Assembly (NCBI RefSeq): GCF_003148805.1
Contig: NZ_QGGX01000006.1
Coordinates: forward strand, 1-64,000
Direction: 5' to 3'
DNA: 64,000 nucleotides
Source of the DNA: Aminobacter sp. AP02
Lineage (GTDB): Bacteria > Pseudomonadota > Alphaproteobacteria > Rhizobiales > Rhizobiaceae
The translations under genes and the position numbers were made by a program. Under the pieces are notes generated by a model. That model saw only the letters and a list, made by a program, of their open reading frames with translations, was not told the origin of the DNA and searched no databases. Positions within the stretch are counted from its first letter, which is position 1, and every line of letters starts with the position of its first letter. Shown here one piece after another: positions 53,029 to 62,798 of the stretch.

Positions 53029-53901
53029 ATGGCTACTCGACAGACCCGTACGCTCGCGCGCCTGATGATGGCGCCATCGGTGATCCTGCTTTTCATCTGG
53101 ATGATCGTGCCGCTGGCCATGACGTTGTGGTTCTCCTTCTTGAACTACAACCTGCTCAACCCGGCCAATGTCAGCTTCGCCGGCCTGTTCAACTACAAAT
53201 ATTTCTACACCGACCCGGCCTTCTTCCAGTCGATCTGGAACACGCTGGTTCTGGTCGTCGGCGTGCTGCTGATCACCGTCATCGGCGGCATCGCCCTGGC
53301 GCTGCTGCTCGACCAGCCGATGTTCGGCCAAGGCATCGTGCGCATCCTTGTCATCTCACCCTTCTTCGTCATGCCGCCGGTGGCGGCACTGGTGTGGAAG
53401 AACATGATCATGCACCCCGGCTATGGTGTGTTCGCCGACATCGCCAGGTTCTTCGGCGCCCAGCCTGTCGACTGGTTCGCGCAATATCCTCTGTTTTCGA
53501 TCATCATCATCGTCGCCTGGCAATGGCTGCCCTTCGCGACGCTGATCCTGCTGACCGCTCTGCAATCGCTCGACGGCGAGCAGAAGGAAGCGGCCGAGAT
53601 GGATGGCGCGGGCTTCATCAGCCGCTTCATCTACCTGACGATACCGCACATCTCGCGCGCCATCACAGTGGTCATCCTGATCCAGACGATCTTCTTGCTC
53701 GGCGTCTACGCGGAGATTCTCGTCACCACCAATGGCGGCCCGGGCTACGCGTCGACCAACCTGCCCTTCCTGATCTATCGGACGGCGCTTCTTGGCTACG
53801 ACGTCGGCGGCGCATCGGCCGGCGGCATCATCGCGGTCATCCTCGCCAACATCGTCGCCTTCTTCCTGATGCGCGCCGTAGGCAAGAACCTGGACAAGTG
53901 A
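53029..53901 (+). CDS. smoF: Polyol ABC transporter permease
   Basis: A 290-residue inner-membrane permease of the MalF-like family, six membrane segments, with the EAA coupling loop EAAEMDGAGFISRFIYLTIPH. The ATG at 53029 is preferred (GAAGGCGG upstream); GTG 53020 is in frame and adds three residues. It pairs with smoG. Confidence 0.92.
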   Translation: MATRQTRTLARLMMAPSVILLFIWMIVPLAMTLWFSFLNYNLLNPANVSFAGLFNYKYFYTDPAFFQSIWNTLVLVVGVLLITVIGGIALALLLDQPMFGQGIVRILVISPFFVMPPVAALVWKNMIMHPGYGVFADIARFFGAQPVDWFAQYPLFSIIIIVAWQWLPFATLILLTALQSLDGEQKEAAEMDGAGFISRFIYLTIPHISRAITVVILIQTIFLLGVYAEILVTTNGGPGYASTNLPFLIYRTALLGYDVGGASAGGIIAVILANIVAFFLMRAVGKNLDK

Positions 53902-53911
53902 GGAGCAACCC

Positions 53912-54736
53912 ATGGCACGCGCCGTCTCGACCAATCGCAAGATCGGCTTCACAGTCGCCGCCTGGGTGGTTGCGCTGCTGATCTTCTTCCCGATCCTCTA
54001 CACCATCATCACCAGCTTCAAGTCGGAGACCGAAGCCATCGCCGGCTTCAGCCTGATCCCGTCGGGCACGCTGGAGAGCTACGCCGAGGTCCAGGCCCAG
54101 AGCAACTATTTCAAGTTCTTCCTGAACTCGGTGATCATCGCGGTCGGCTCGACCATCCTTGCGCTGCTGATCGCCATTCCCGCGGCCTGGTCGATGGCAT
54201 TTTCTCCCACCAAACGCACCAAGGACGTCCTGATGTGGATGCTATCCACCAAGATGATGCCGGCAGTTGCGGTTCTGGTACCGATCTACCTGATCTTCCG
54301 TGACACCGGCCTGCTGGATAGCCACATCGGCCTCACCGTCATGCTGATGCTGATCAACCTGCCGATCGTGGTGTGGATGCTCTACACCTATTTCCGCGAG
54401 ATTCCCGGCGAGATCCTGGAGGCGGCACGCATGGATGGCGCCTCGCTGTGGGGCGAGATCGTCTACGTGCTGACGCCGATGGCCGTGCCCGGCATCGCAT
54501 CCACGATGCTGCTCAACATTATCCTGGCCTGGAACGAGTCGTTCTGGACGATCCGCCTGACGACCACCAACGCGGCACCGCTGACTGCCTTCATCGCCTC
54601 CTTCTCAAGCCCGCAAGGCCTGTTCTGGGCGAAGCTGTCGGCGGCATCGACGCTGGCCATCGCACCGATCCTGATCATGGGCTGGTTCTCCCAGCGCCAA
54701 CTTGTCCGCGGCCTGACTTTCGGCGCCGTGAAGTAG
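53912..54736 (+). CDS. smoG: Polyol ABC transporter permease
   Basis: A 274-residue MalG-like permease with six membrane segments and EAA loop EAARMDGASLWGEIVYVLTPM. It starts 11 bases after smoF with a GAGGAGC ribosome site and forms the transmembrane heterodimer with SmoF. Confidence 0.92.
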   Translation: MARAVSTNRKIGFTVAAWVVALLIFFPILYTIITSFKSETEAIAGFSLIPSGTLESYAEVQAQSNYFKFFLNSVIIAVGSTILALLIAIPAAWSMAFSPTKRTKDVLMWMLSTKMMPAVAVLVPIYLIFRDTGLLDSHIGLTVMLMLINLPIVVWMLYTYFREIPGEILEAARMDGASLWGEIVYVLTPMAVPGIASTMLLNIILAWNESFWTIRLTTTNAAPLTAFIASFSSPQGLFWAKLSAASTLAIAPILIMGWFSQRQLVRGLTFGAVK

Positions 54737-54757
54737 ACGAACCCGCGGGAGGAAACC

Positions 54758-55756
54758 ATGGGCAACATCAACCTCAAGAAAGTGTCGAAATCCTTCGGCG
54801 CGACAACCATCATCCCCAATATCGACCTGGAGATCGAAGACGGCGAGTTCGTCGTCTTCGTGGGACCATCGGGTTGCGGCAAGTCGACCTTGCTCAGGCT
54901 GATCGCCGGTCTGGAGGACACAACCTCCGGCACCATCGACATCGACGGCCGCGACGTCACCGGCGAGGCCCCAGCCAAGCGCCGGCTGGCGATGGTGTTC
55001 CAGTCCTATGCCCTCTACCCGCATATGAGCGTCTACAAGAACATCGCCTTTCCGCTGAAGATGGCCGGCGACGATCCAGCCGTCATCGACAAGAAGGTCA
55101 AGGATGCTGCTCGCGTTCTGAACCTGACAAACTATCTCGAACGCCGGCCGGGCCAGCTCTCGGGGGGCCAGCGCCAGCGCGTCGCCATTGGCCGCGCAAT
55201 CGTGCGCCAGCCCTCGGCATTCCTGTTCGACGAACCACTGTCGAACCTCGACGCGGCCCTGCGCGGCACGATGCGCCTGGAGATCAGCGAACTGCACCAT
55301 CAGCTAAAGACGACGATGATCTACGTCACCCACGACCAGGTCGAAGCGATGACCATGGCCGACAAGATCGTGGTGCTGAATGCCGGCAACATCGAGCAGG
55401 TCGGCTCGCCGATGGACCTCTACAAGACGCCGAAAAACCTGTTTGTCGCTGGCTTCATCGGCTCGCCCAAGATGAATCTGATCAATGGCGCGGCCGCGGC
55501 AAAGCACGGCGCGACGACCATCGGTGTCCGGCCCGAACATCTCGCAATCTCGACCACGTCGGGTGAATGGAAAGCGATGGTGGGCGTCGCCGAGCACCTT
55601 GGCTCCGACACTTTCCTGCATGTGCACGCCGACGACGTCGGTTCGCTGACCGTGCGCGCCGACGGCGAGATCGGCGTGCGTCACGGCGAAACGATCTTCC
55701 TTACCCCGAGCGCCACCAAGATCCACCGCTTCGGCACTGACGGGAGGGCCATGTGA
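54758..55756 (+). CDS. smoK: Polyol ABC transporter ATPase
   Basis: A 332-residue MalK-like ATPase. Walker [10 protein letters not shown], signature LSGGQRQR, Walker [12 protein letters not shown], switch VTHDQ, then a C-terminal OB-type regulatory domain (~235-332). A ribosome site GGGAGGAAA precedes it. The end overlaps the next start (GTGA, 55753-55756). Confidence 0.94.
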   Translation: MGNINLKKVSKSFGATTIIPNIDLEIEDGEFVVFVGPSGCGKSTLLRLIAGLEDTTSGTIDIDGRDVTGEAPAKRRLAMVFQSYALYPHMSVYKNIAFPLKMAGDDPAVIDKKVKDAARVLNLTNYLERRPGQLSGGQRQRVAIGRAIVRQPSAFLFDEPLSNLDAALRGTMRLEISELHHQLKTTMIYVTHDQVEAMTMADKIVVLNAGNIEQVGSPMDLYKTPKNLFVAGFIGSPKMNLINGAAAAKHGATTIGVRPEHLAISTTSGEWKAMVGVAEHLGSDTFLHVHADDVGSLTVRADGEIGVRHGETIFLTPSATKIHRFGTDGRAM

Positions 55757-56529
55757 GCGACAGGCTTAAGGGCAAGTCGGCGCTGATAACAGGTGCTGCG
55801 CGCGGGATCGGCCGGGCCTTCGCCGAGGCATATGTCGGCGAAGGCGCGGTGGTCGCGATCGGCGACATCAATCTTGAGGCCGCCGAAAAGACGGCTGCCG
55901 AGATCGGCCCGTCGGCCTATGCGGTCAAGCTCGACGTCACCGACCAGGCCTCGATCGACGCGGCGGTGAAGGCGGTTGAAGCAAAAGCGGGCGGGATCGA
56001 TATCCTGGTCAACAACGCCGCACTGTTCGACCTCGCGCCCATCGTCGAGATTTCGAGATCGAGCTTCGACAAGCTGTTTGCCGTCAATGTAGCAGGCACG
56101 CTGTTTACCCTGCAGGCTGTCGCCCGTGCGATGATCGCGCGTGGGCGGGGCGGCAAGATCGTCAACATGGCAAGCCAGGCCGGCCGGCGCGGCGAAGCGC
56201 TGGTGGCCGTATATTGCGCCACCAAGGCCGCCGTCATCAGCCTGACCCAGTCGGCAGGGTTGGACCTGATCAAGCACGGCATCAACGTCAATGCCATTGC
56301 GCCTGGCGTCGTCGATGGCGAGCATTGGGATCACGTCGACGCGCTGTTTGCCAAATATGAAGACCGGCCCAAAGGCGAAAAGAAACGCCTTGTTGGGGAA
56401 GGTGTACCCTTTGGCCGCATGGGCACGGCACAGGACCTTGTCGGCATGGCGATTTTCCTCGCCGGACCGGAGAGCCAATACATCGTCGCCCAGACCTACA
56501 ACGTCGATGGCGGCAACTGGATGAGTTGA
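55753..56529 (+). CDS. smoS: Sorbitol (L-iditol 2-) dehydrogenase, SDR family
   Basis: A 258-residue SDR that oxidises sorbitol to fructose (and galactitol to tagatose). TGAARGIG binds NAD, NNAALFD follows, and the catalytic Tyr-x3-Lys is in YCATKAA. It starts at GTG 55753, overlapping the smoK stop by four bases, so it is translationally coupled to the importer. The C-terminal [10 protein letters not shown] is characteristic of SmoS. Confidence 0.92.
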   Translation: MSDRLKGKSALITGAARGIGRAFAEAYVGEGAVVAIGDINLEAAEKTAAEIGPSAYAVKLDVTDQASIDAAVKAVEAKAGGIDILVNNAALFDLAPIVEISRSSFDKLFAVNVAGTLFTLQAVARAMIARGRGGKIVNMASQAGRRGEALVAVYCATKAAVISLTQSAGLDLIKHGINVNAIAPGVVDGEHWDHVDALFAKYEDRPKGEKKRLVGEGVPFGRMGTAQDLVGMAIFLAGPESQYIVAQTYNVDGGNWMS

Positions 56530-56625
56530 ACAAAGCGCTCCTTTTCCCCTTCAACCTTCGCCCGTGAAGCAGGCGAAGGCATCGGAGACGTGTGCGCTGA
56601 ACCGCAACCAAGAAAGCGTCGAACC

Positions 56626-58104
56626 ATGCCCGTGAAACTCTCCCGAGCGAATCTCGGCCAGCTTCCCGCCAACGTCGCGCGTCCGACATACGACCGCTCG
56701 TTGCTCACCGCAGGCATCGTGCATTTCGGCGTCGGCAATTTCCACCGTTCGCATCAGGCAGTCTATCTCGACGCGCTGTTCAACATGGGCGTCGGTCATG
56801 ACTGGGCGATCGTTGGCGCTGGCGTTTTCGACGGCGAAAAGGTTGGCCGCGCAAAACTGGCTGAGCAGGACTGGTTGACCACCGTGGTGGAACAAGACAG
56901 CGGCCATATGAGCGCCCTCGTCACCTCGGTCATGATCGATTTCCTGACACCCGGCGATGCCGCAGCCATCGTCGAACAACTGGCCGACCCGGCCATCCGC
57001 ATCGTTTCGCTGACGATCACCGAGGGTGGTTATTTCATCGACCCGGCGTCCGGAGTGTTCAACCCGGCCCACCCCGATATTGTCGCGGACGCTGAAAACA
57101 TCACGGCACCCAAGACCGTGTTTGGCATCATCCTGGCCGGACTCATGCGGCGGCGCGAAGACGGCGTGGTGCCCTTCACCGTGATGTCCTGCGACAACAT
57201 CCCCGGCAACGGCCACGTCACATCCGACGCGATGGTCGGGCTTGCCGGACTGGTCGACGAAACGCTGGCGGACTGGGTCAGCAAGCACGTCGCCTTTCCC
57301 AACAGCATGGTCGATCGCATCACGCCTGCCACCACAGATCGCGAACGCACGATCCTGAGCAGTGATTTTGGCGTCGAGGACAACTGGCCTGTGTTCTGCG
57401 AGCCGTTCAAGCAATGGGTGATGGAGGACCGTTTCACCGATGGGCGGCCGGCGCTGGAAAAGGTCGGCGTGCAGTTCGTGCATGACGTCGCGCCCTTCGA
57501 ATTGATGAAGATCCGCATCCTCAATGGCGGCCATGCGACCATCGCCTATCCCTCCGGCCTGATGGACATTCATTTCGTCCACGAGGCAATGGAAAATCCG
57601 CTCGTGCGCGCCTTCCTGGCCAAGCTCGAGCGCGAGGAGATCATGCCCACCGTGCCACCGGTGCCGGGCGTTGTTCTGGAAGAGTATTGCCAACTCATCG
57701 AGCGGCGCTTTTCCAACCCGAAGATTGGCGACACGGTTCGCCGCCTGTGCCTCGACGGATCCAACAGGCAGCCGAAGTTCATCATTCCGACGATCGCCGA
57801 CCGCCTGAAGACGGGCAACGGCATAGCGGGTCTAGCGCTCGAATCCGCGCTCTGGTGCCGCTATTGCTTCGGCACCACGGATTCAGGCGCCGTGATCGAA
57901 CCAAACGACCCCAATTGGGATCGGCTGCTTGCTACCGCGACGGCTGCCAAGGGTTCGCCGCAAACCTGGCTTGCGATGGAAGACATCTATGGCGAGGTCG
58001 GCAAATCACCCGCCTTCGCCGAAGCCTTCGCCCATAGCCTGGATGCGCTTTGGAAGCTGGGCACGAAAGAGACCCTGACGCGTTACCTCGGCGACGACCT
58101 CTGA
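56626..58104 (+). CDS. mtlK: Mannitol 2-dehydrogenase
   Basis: A 492-residue long-chain polyol dehydrogenase that oxidises mannitol to fructose. The NAD domain begins IVHFGVGNFHRSHQAVYLD; the catalytic Lys-Asn-His lie in KIRILNGGHATIAY; the C-terminal helical domain completes the fold. The ATG at 56626 gives the family N-terminus (MPVKLSRANL); an in-frame upstream ATG at 56590 lacks support. It follows smoS by 96 bases. Confidence 0.93.
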   Translation: MPVKLSRANLGQLPANVARPTYDRSLLTAGIVHFGVGNFHRSHQAVYLDALFNMGVGHDWAIVGAGVFDGEKVGRAKLAEQDWLTTVVEQDSGHMSALVTSVMIDFLTPGDAAAIVEQLADPAIRIVSLTITEGGYFIDPASGVFNPAHPDIVADAENITAPKTVFGIILAGLMRRREDGVVPFTVMSCDNIPGNGHVTSDAMVGLAGLVDETLADWVSKHVAFPNSMVDRITPATTDRERTILSSDFGVEDNWPVFCEPFKQWVMEDRFTDGRPALEKVGVQFVHDVAPFELMKIRILNGGHATIAYPSGLMDIHFVHEAMENPLVRAFLAKLEREEIMPTVPPVPGVVLEEYCQLIERRFSNPKIGDTVRRLCLDGSNRQPKFIIPTIADRLKTGNGIAGLALESALWCRYCFGTTDSGAVIEPNDPNWDRLLATATAAKGSPQTWLAMEDIYGEVGKSPAFAEAFAHSLDALWKLGTKETLTRYLGDDL

Positions 58105-58264
58105 GCCAAGTCAGAGCTGCCACTGCCCGCTGGAATTGCTTTTGGCGCACATATAGACTGCGCGTCATGGTGTTGTTTCGCGCATTTTTACATCATGTGA
58201 GTTTGCGGCGATTTCCGTCCGGCAGCATAGGCATGGCCGGGATTTCCACGGCGATGTCATCCTG

Positions 58265-59836
58265 ATGGCCGCCTATCTTTGCGCCGTGGACGTAGGCACC
58301 GGCAGCACACGCGCAGGCATTTTCAACCATACCGGAAAACTTCTCGGCCGCGCCGAACGTCCCATCGCCATGAACCGCTCGACTTCGGGCCAGTGCGAGC
58401 ACGATTCCGAAGACATCTGGTCGGCCGTGTGTGAGGCGGTCCGTGAAGCCCGCAGTGCCGCCAATGTCGATGCGGGCGACATCGCCGGCATCAGTTTCGA
58501 CGCGACATGCTCGACCGTGTTCAGGGGCAAGCTTGGCGATCAGGTCAGCGTGTCCGACTGCGGCAACGATCGCTGGGACACTATCGTCTGGCTCGACCAT
58601 CGCGCGCTGGCGGAGGCCGACGAGTGCACCGCCACCCGCCATGAAGTGCTCGGCTATGTCGGCGGCGTGATGTCGCCGGAGATGGCGACGCCCAAGCTGA
58701 TGTGGGTCAAGCGTCACCTGCCCCAAAGCTGGGCCAGGACCGGTCGGCTGTTCGACCTCGCGGATTTCCTCACACACAAAGCCTGCGGGTCGTTCGCCCG
58801 CTCGCAATGCACACTCACCGCCAAATGGACCTACCTCGCCCATGAACGCGAAGCGTGGCGCCACGATTTCTTCGCCGCGGTTGGTCTCGGCGACATCTTC
58901 GAGCATGCCGGTTTGCCCGAGCGGGCAAGCTCGGTTGGCGCAGATCTCGGGCCGCTCACGCCAACTGCCGCCGAAGCGCTAGGCCTGACCACAACTTGCC
59001 GCGTCGGAGCCGGACTGATTGACGCATTTGCCGGTGCCATCGGCGTCATTGGCGGACGAACCGATATTGACCGTCACCTCGCGCTTATTGCCGGCACATC
59101 GAGCTGCATCATGGCGATGTCGGCAGAGCCTCGCGCCTTTGCCGGCGTCTGGGGCCCCTATTTCGGCGCAGCCCTGCCTGGCCTGTGGCTGAGCGAAGGC
59201 GGCCAGTCGGCAACCGGCGCCCTGCTCGACCACATCATCCGCTGGCACGGCGCCGGTGGCGAGCCCGATATTGCCATGCATCAGCGCATCACCGAGCGCA
59301 TCATGCAGTTGCGAACGCTGGAAGGGCTGGACCTTGCCGGGCGCCTGCACGTGCTGCCCGACTTCCACGGCAACCGCTCGCCGCTGGCCGACCCGCATGC
59401 GCTTGGCGTGATCAGCGGGTTGACGCTCGATTCGTCCTTCGACAGCCTGTGCCGGCTCTACTGGCGCACGGCCGTCGCCATCGCGCTCGGCCTTCGCCAT
59501 GTGCTCGATGCGCTCAACGCCAATGGCCACGGCATCGACACGTTGCACGTTACCGGCGGCCATACACGCAACCCGTTGCTGATGGAACTTTACGCCGACG
59601 CCACCGGCTGCACCGTCGTCGAACCGATTGGCGGCGACGCCGTTCTGCTGGGAACCGCCATGGCGGCGGCCGCAGCGGCGGGACTCTATCCAAGCCTCAC
59701 CGAAGCCTGTGCCGCCATGCGCCAGGAAGGACGCGCGCGCAGGCCAAATGCATCGGCACAGGAACGCTTCGATCGCGACTACCGCGTGTTCCTCGAAATG
59801 CAGCGCCAGCGCAAGGCCATCGACGCGCTTGCCTGA
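58265..59836 (+). CDS. FGGY-family pentulose kinase (D-ribulokinase-like)
   Basis: A 523-residue sugar kinase. AVDVGTGSTRAGIF (phosphate 1), GISFDATCSTVF, TIVWLDHRALAEAD, SPEMATPKLMWVK and the C-terminal HVTGGHTRNPLLMELYADATG fit the FGGY pentulose kinase subgroup that includes D-ribulokinases. Its presence after smoS-mtlK suggests the operon also handles ribitol or arabitol through ribulose or xylulose. The 160-base gap before it is larger than others in the operon, so a separate promoter is possible. Confidence 0.88.
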   Translation: MAAYLCAVDVGTGSTRAGIFNHTGKLLGRAERPIAMNRSTSGQCEHDSEDIWSAVCEAVREARSAANVDAGDIAGISFDATCSTVFRGKLGDQVSVSDCGNDRWDTIVWLDHRALAEADECTATRHEVLGYVGGVMSPEMATPKLMWVKRHLPQSWARTGRLFDLADFLTHKACGSFARSQCTLTAKWTYLAHEREAWRHDFFAAVGLGDIFEHAGLPERASSVGADLGPLTPTAAEALGLTTTCRVGAGLIDAFAGAIGVIGGRTDIDRHLALIAGTSSCIMAMSAEPRAFAGVWGPYFGAALPGLWLSEGGQSATGALLDHIIRWHGAGGEPDIAMHQRITERIMQLRTLEGLDLAGRLHVLPDFHGNRSPLADPHALGVISGLTLDSSFDSLCRLYWRTAVAIALGLRHVLDALNANGHGIDTLHVTGGHTRNPLLMELYADATGCTVVEPIGGDAVLLGTAMAAAAAAGLYPSLTEACAAMRQEGRARRPNASAQERFDRDYRVFLEMQRQRKAIDALA

Positions 59837-59880
59837 TGGCCGTCGGAAGGGCTTGCGTGCCCCGTACTCAACACCTGCTG

Positions 59881-59914
59881 CTGGCGCGGCGGCCCGCCAG
59901 GGACGCCGCGCCAG
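59881..59914. terminator. Hairpin between pentulose kinase and opine-dehydrogenase gene
   Basis: CTGGCGCGGCG (59881-59891) pairs perfectly with CGCCGCGCCAG (59904-59914). It separates the two convergent operons. Confidence 0.6.
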
Positions 59915-59923
59915 GGCGCTTGC

Positions 59924-61003
59924 TTAAGCCGCCGCAAATCCGTCGCGGCACAAGCCGTTGAGCTGCTCCAGCGACATCGCGTCGATGTCGAGCGCTGTCA
60001 GCAGGTCGTTCTCGGCATTGAAGTCGCGGCCATACATCGCCGAGAAGATGCGTACGCCGGCTTCGTGCAGCTCGGCGGGATAACCCGCAAGGCGGCCGAT
60101 CTTGGCGGTCATGACGAGGCCGAAAGGCACGTCCTCGGTAACATAGCGGCTGTCGGCAGTGGTCGGGCCGGTGCCGCCGTTTCCGGCTTCGTGCATCTCC
60201 TGGTTCATCTGCGAGATCGAGCTCATAGGCACGTGGAACGACAGGTGGAAGTGCTGGAAGATGTTGCGCACTTCAAGACCGAGCTTGGTGGCGATTGCGA
60301 TGCGCTCCTCGTCGAGCTGTTCCAGCAGACGGCCGACATTCGGCGTGACGTTCTGGCCCTGGCTCCAGTTCTCGCCGCGCTCCATGCGCGTCATGTTGCC
60401 GAGCGCGATGCCCATGTGGTTCTGGGGGTTGAGGTTGGACAGCGCGATCGCCATCAGGCTGCCCCTGTCGACGAAGCGGTCGCCGAACAACGCCTGGCAG
60501 ACTGCGAAGCCGTCGGCGCTGCGCGAAGCCGGCACCGTGGCCAGATCGACCTTCTTGCGTACCGTGTTGACGTTGACCAGCGTCGGGCTGAGCTGGCGGC
60601 CGGACACGACTGTCGTGCCCCAGCCGACGATCGGCGCAACGACGCCGCGCTTGGCCAGCAGGCGCGACAAGTAGAGCGCGCCGAAGGACGCGTGCGAGCT
60701 GATGATGACGGTCTGGTCGGCCCTGACATAGGGCGCGATGGCGTCCAGCACGGCCTTGTGGCCATAGGCCGGCAGCGCGATCACTATTGCTTCCGCACCG
60801 GCGACGAGTTCCTCCGTGCTTGCAGCGGCTGCCGGATGGAAGGTTCCTTCGACGGCACCCTGGGCAACCAGCGCTTCGCCGTTTGCCAGCGCCTTGGTGC
60901 GCTCGCCAGATGGCGACCACAGTGTCGCGTGATGTCCCTGCTGTTCGAGAAACACCGCCGTTCCAAAGGCGATCGAACCTGCGCCAACAATACCTACCTG
61001 CAT
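59924..61003 (-). CDS. NAD/NADP octopine/nopaline dehydrogenase family protein
   Basis: A 359-residue enzyme. The N-terminal Rossmann motif is GIVGAGSIAFGTAVFLEQQG; the C-terminal helical octopine-dehydrogenase domain contains FHLSFHVPMSSISQM, in the region of the catalytic His. Family members reductively couple, or oxidatively split, an amino acid and a keto acid. There is no Ti-plasmid context. It is the last gene of a minus-strand operon with two CMD proteins, a flavin monooxygenase and a regulator, suggesting catabolism of an N-substituted amino acid. Specific substrate unknown. Confidence 0.85.
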   Translation of the reverse strand: MQVGIVGAGSIAFGTAVFLEQQGHHATLWSPSGERTKALANGEALVAQGAVEGTFHPAAAASTEELVAGAEAIVIALPAYGHKAVLDAIAPYVRADQTVIISSHASFGALYLSRLLAKRGVVAPIVGWGTTVVSGRQLSPTLVNVNTVRKKVDLATVPASRSADGFAVCQALFGDRFVDRGSLMAIALSNLNPQNHMGIALGNMTRMERGENWSQGQNVTPNVGRLLEQLDEERIAIATKLGLEVRNIFQHFHLSFHVPMSSISQMNQEMHEAGNGGTGPTTADSRYVTEDVPFGLVMTAKIGRLAGYPAELHEAGVRIFSAMYGRDFNAENDLLTALDIDAMSLEQLNGLCRDGFAAA

Positions 61004-61072
61004 TCCAACATTCCCTTTTGGATCAAATTCGTTTTGGGCCCGGCAGCCGCCCTGCAGGCGTGACCGGGTCGT

Positions 61073-61687
61073 TCATTTCGGACGTATCAACGCCCGCGTC
61101 GTACTGCTGCCGACTTCGCCTGATGCGACAACCAGAAATGCCCGTGCCCCGACCGGGCCGACACTGGTCAGCGAATGCGGCACATCGCCGGCGTATCGGG
61201 CCGTCTCACCGGCGCGCACGATCATCTCGTTGCCCGCACTGCGGACGACGATCTCGCCTTCGGTGCAATGCAGATGCTCGATAGTGCCGGCTCCGTGCGG
61301 ATCGCTGATCAGCTTGCCCTTGAGCTCGAAGTTCAGCAGGTACCATTCGATCAGCGGCACCATGCCGGCCGGCGACAGTATCTGTAGCGTGCAACTTCCA
61401 TCGGCGCTGCGGATCGTCGGCGTCAGGTTCTCCGGCTGCAGATCGATCCTGTCGCCGCGCTCTTCGGAAGCACCGCTGATCAGGCTGTTGAGGTCGATGC
61501 CGAGCGCCCGGGTGAGATGCCAAAGCGTGCCGTAGGTCGGATTGGCGTTGCCGCGCTCGATCTCAGATAGCATCGAACGCGACACGCCCGATCTCGTCGC
61601 AAGGTCGGCGAGCGTCAGGTTCTGCTGCTTGCGGTACGCTTGCAGGCGTGGCCCGATTTCCGGCGGATTGACCGAATGCATGTTCAT
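61073..61687 (-). CDS. XRE-family regulator with cupin domain
   Basis: A 204-residue regulator. HTH at ~13-67 (RLQAYRKQQNLTLADLATRSGVSRSMLSEIERGNANP) and a C-terminal cupin at ~100-190 with IEHLHCTEGEIVV and AGDVPHSL. Such proteins sense small metabolites in the cupin and usually control adjacent catabolic genes. AGGAGC precedes ATG 61687; a second ATG two codons later is possible. It sits inside the operon, between the CMD genes and the opine-dehydrogenase gene. Confidence 0.9.
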   Translation of the reverse strand: MNMHSVNPPEIGPRLQAYRKQQNLTLADLATRSGVSRSMLSEIERGNANPTYGTLWHLTRALGIDLNSLISGASEERGDRIDLQPENLTPTIRSADGSCTLQILSPAGMVPLIEWYLLNFELKGKLISDPHGAGTIEHLHCTEGEIVVRSAGNEMIVRAGETARYAGDVPHSLTSVGPVGARAFLVVASGEVGSSTTRALIRPK

Positions 61688-61716
61688 TCCGATGCTCCTT
61701 CCGACGCCTCGGGCAA

Positions 61717-62292
61717 TTATTCGGCGAGCGGCTCTCCAAGGGTGTGCATGAGCCGGTTGGCCCAGCCAAACAGCGACGATGACAGAATGAGGTCGAGGAT
61801 CTCGTCCTTGCCGAGACCGGCATCGACCAGCGCCTGCATGTCCGAGGCATCGGCATCGGAGGGGCATTTCGATAGCTTGACCGAAAAGTCGAGGATCGCC
61901 TTCAGCCGCGGCGAAATCTCGGCCTCTGTACCGTCGGCGAAGATCGCCGCAATGACGCTCTCGTCCTTGGTCAACTGGTTGTAGCGGCTGGCGTGCACGG
62001 CGGCGCAATAGATGCAGCGGTTGACGATCGAGGCGCCGACAGCGCCGATCTCACGCTCGGCGCGCGACAGGCCACCCTTGTTGTACATCACCCCGTTGAA
62101 CAGCGGCGAGCGGTGCGTCAGCGTCTCGACGTCATGCGCCAGCACCAGCACGTAGTCCGACACCTTGGTGTTGGACGGCGTGACCTTGAGCGCTTCTAGC
62201 TGCGCGGGACTGGCCTCGGCGAGGTCGAGCGGCCTGACGTAAGGCTTCCACTCGGGGATTGCCGTGGTGAATTCGTGGACGACCTTGCTCAT
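61717..62292 (-). CDS. Alkylhydroperoxidase/carboxymuconolactone decarboxylase-like protein (Avi_7169-type)
   Basis: A 191-residue AhpD-like protein. The CxxC redox motif is in NRCIYCAAVHASRYN, the hallmark of peroxidase-related CMD proteins, and the helix ILDFSVKLSKCPSDADASDM follows. Its length and pattern resemble the alkylhydroperoxidase-domain family that recurs next to a second CMD protein. It overlaps the upstream gene by 4 bases (62289-62292). The reaction is unknown. Confidence 0.85.
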   Translation of the reverse strand: MSKVVHEFTTAIPEWKPYVRPLDLAEASPAQLEALKVTPSNTKVSDYVLVLAHDVETLTHRSPLFNGVMYNKGGLSRAEREIGAVGASIVNRCIYCAAVHASRYNQLTKDESVIAAIFADGTEAEISPRLKAILDFSVKLSKCPSDADASDMQALVDAGLGKDEILDLILSSSLFGWANRLMHTLGEPLAE

Positions 62293-62789
62293 GCCAACCC
62301 CCGCATCAGCCGCAGCCCGGCGGCGACCCTGATCTGATAGCTGCAGAAGGCGACCAGCTCCGACAACCGCACGATGTCGGCATCAGTAAGGCCCGCCTCC
62401 TGCAGCAGTTCGATGTCGCGGCGTGTCGCATCCTTGGGCGCATGCGCCACCAGGTCGACGTGCCGGATCAGCGCCTTGAAGCGCGCATTGTTGCCGCCAT
62501 CGAACCAGATGTCGGCAATGCGCGCGGTGTCGCCTGACGCACCGGCCTTTTCAAGCAAGGCTTCGAAATGTTCCTCGAAGTCCTTGTCGTCATTGATCTT
62601 GGCGATGCGGCACGCAAGGGCCGCCCGCTCGGCATGCGACAGCCCGCCCGGCTCGACCGGCGTCAACGCACCGTCATGCGTCTGCTGCGTCAACGCCATG
62701 ATGTCAGCGCGACCGGCCACCACCGCCGCCAACTCGCTGCCAGGCTCGACACCGACGATTCCGGCAATCACATCCTTGTTCTCGGCCAT
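62289..62789 (-). CDS. CMD-domain protein without CxxC (Avi_7170-type)
   Basis: A 166-residue all-helical protein (SHAERAALACRIAKINDD, FKALIRHVDLVAHAPKDATRRDIELLQEAGLTDADIVRLSELVAFCSYQIRVAAGLR) that is the usual partner of the preceding AhpD-like family. It has the CMD fold but lacks the CxxC, so it may be a structural or substrate-binding subunit. Translationally coupled to the peroxidase-like gene. AGGAGGA before ATG 62789. Confidence 0.82.
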   Translation of the reverse strand: MAENKDVIAGIVGVEPGSELAAVVAGRADIMALTQQTHDGALTPVEPGGLSHAERAALACRIAKINDDKDFEEHFEALLEKAGASGDTARIADIWFDGGNNARFKALIRHVDLVAHAPKDATRRDIELLQEAGLTDADIVRLSELVAFCSYQIRVAAGLRLMRGLA

Positions 62790-62798
62790 GCCGTCCTC

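Noticed and set aside
59924-61003. Ti-plasmid-type opine synthase
   Set aside because: Only family-level resemblance; no vir, tra, T-border or opine transport genes are present.
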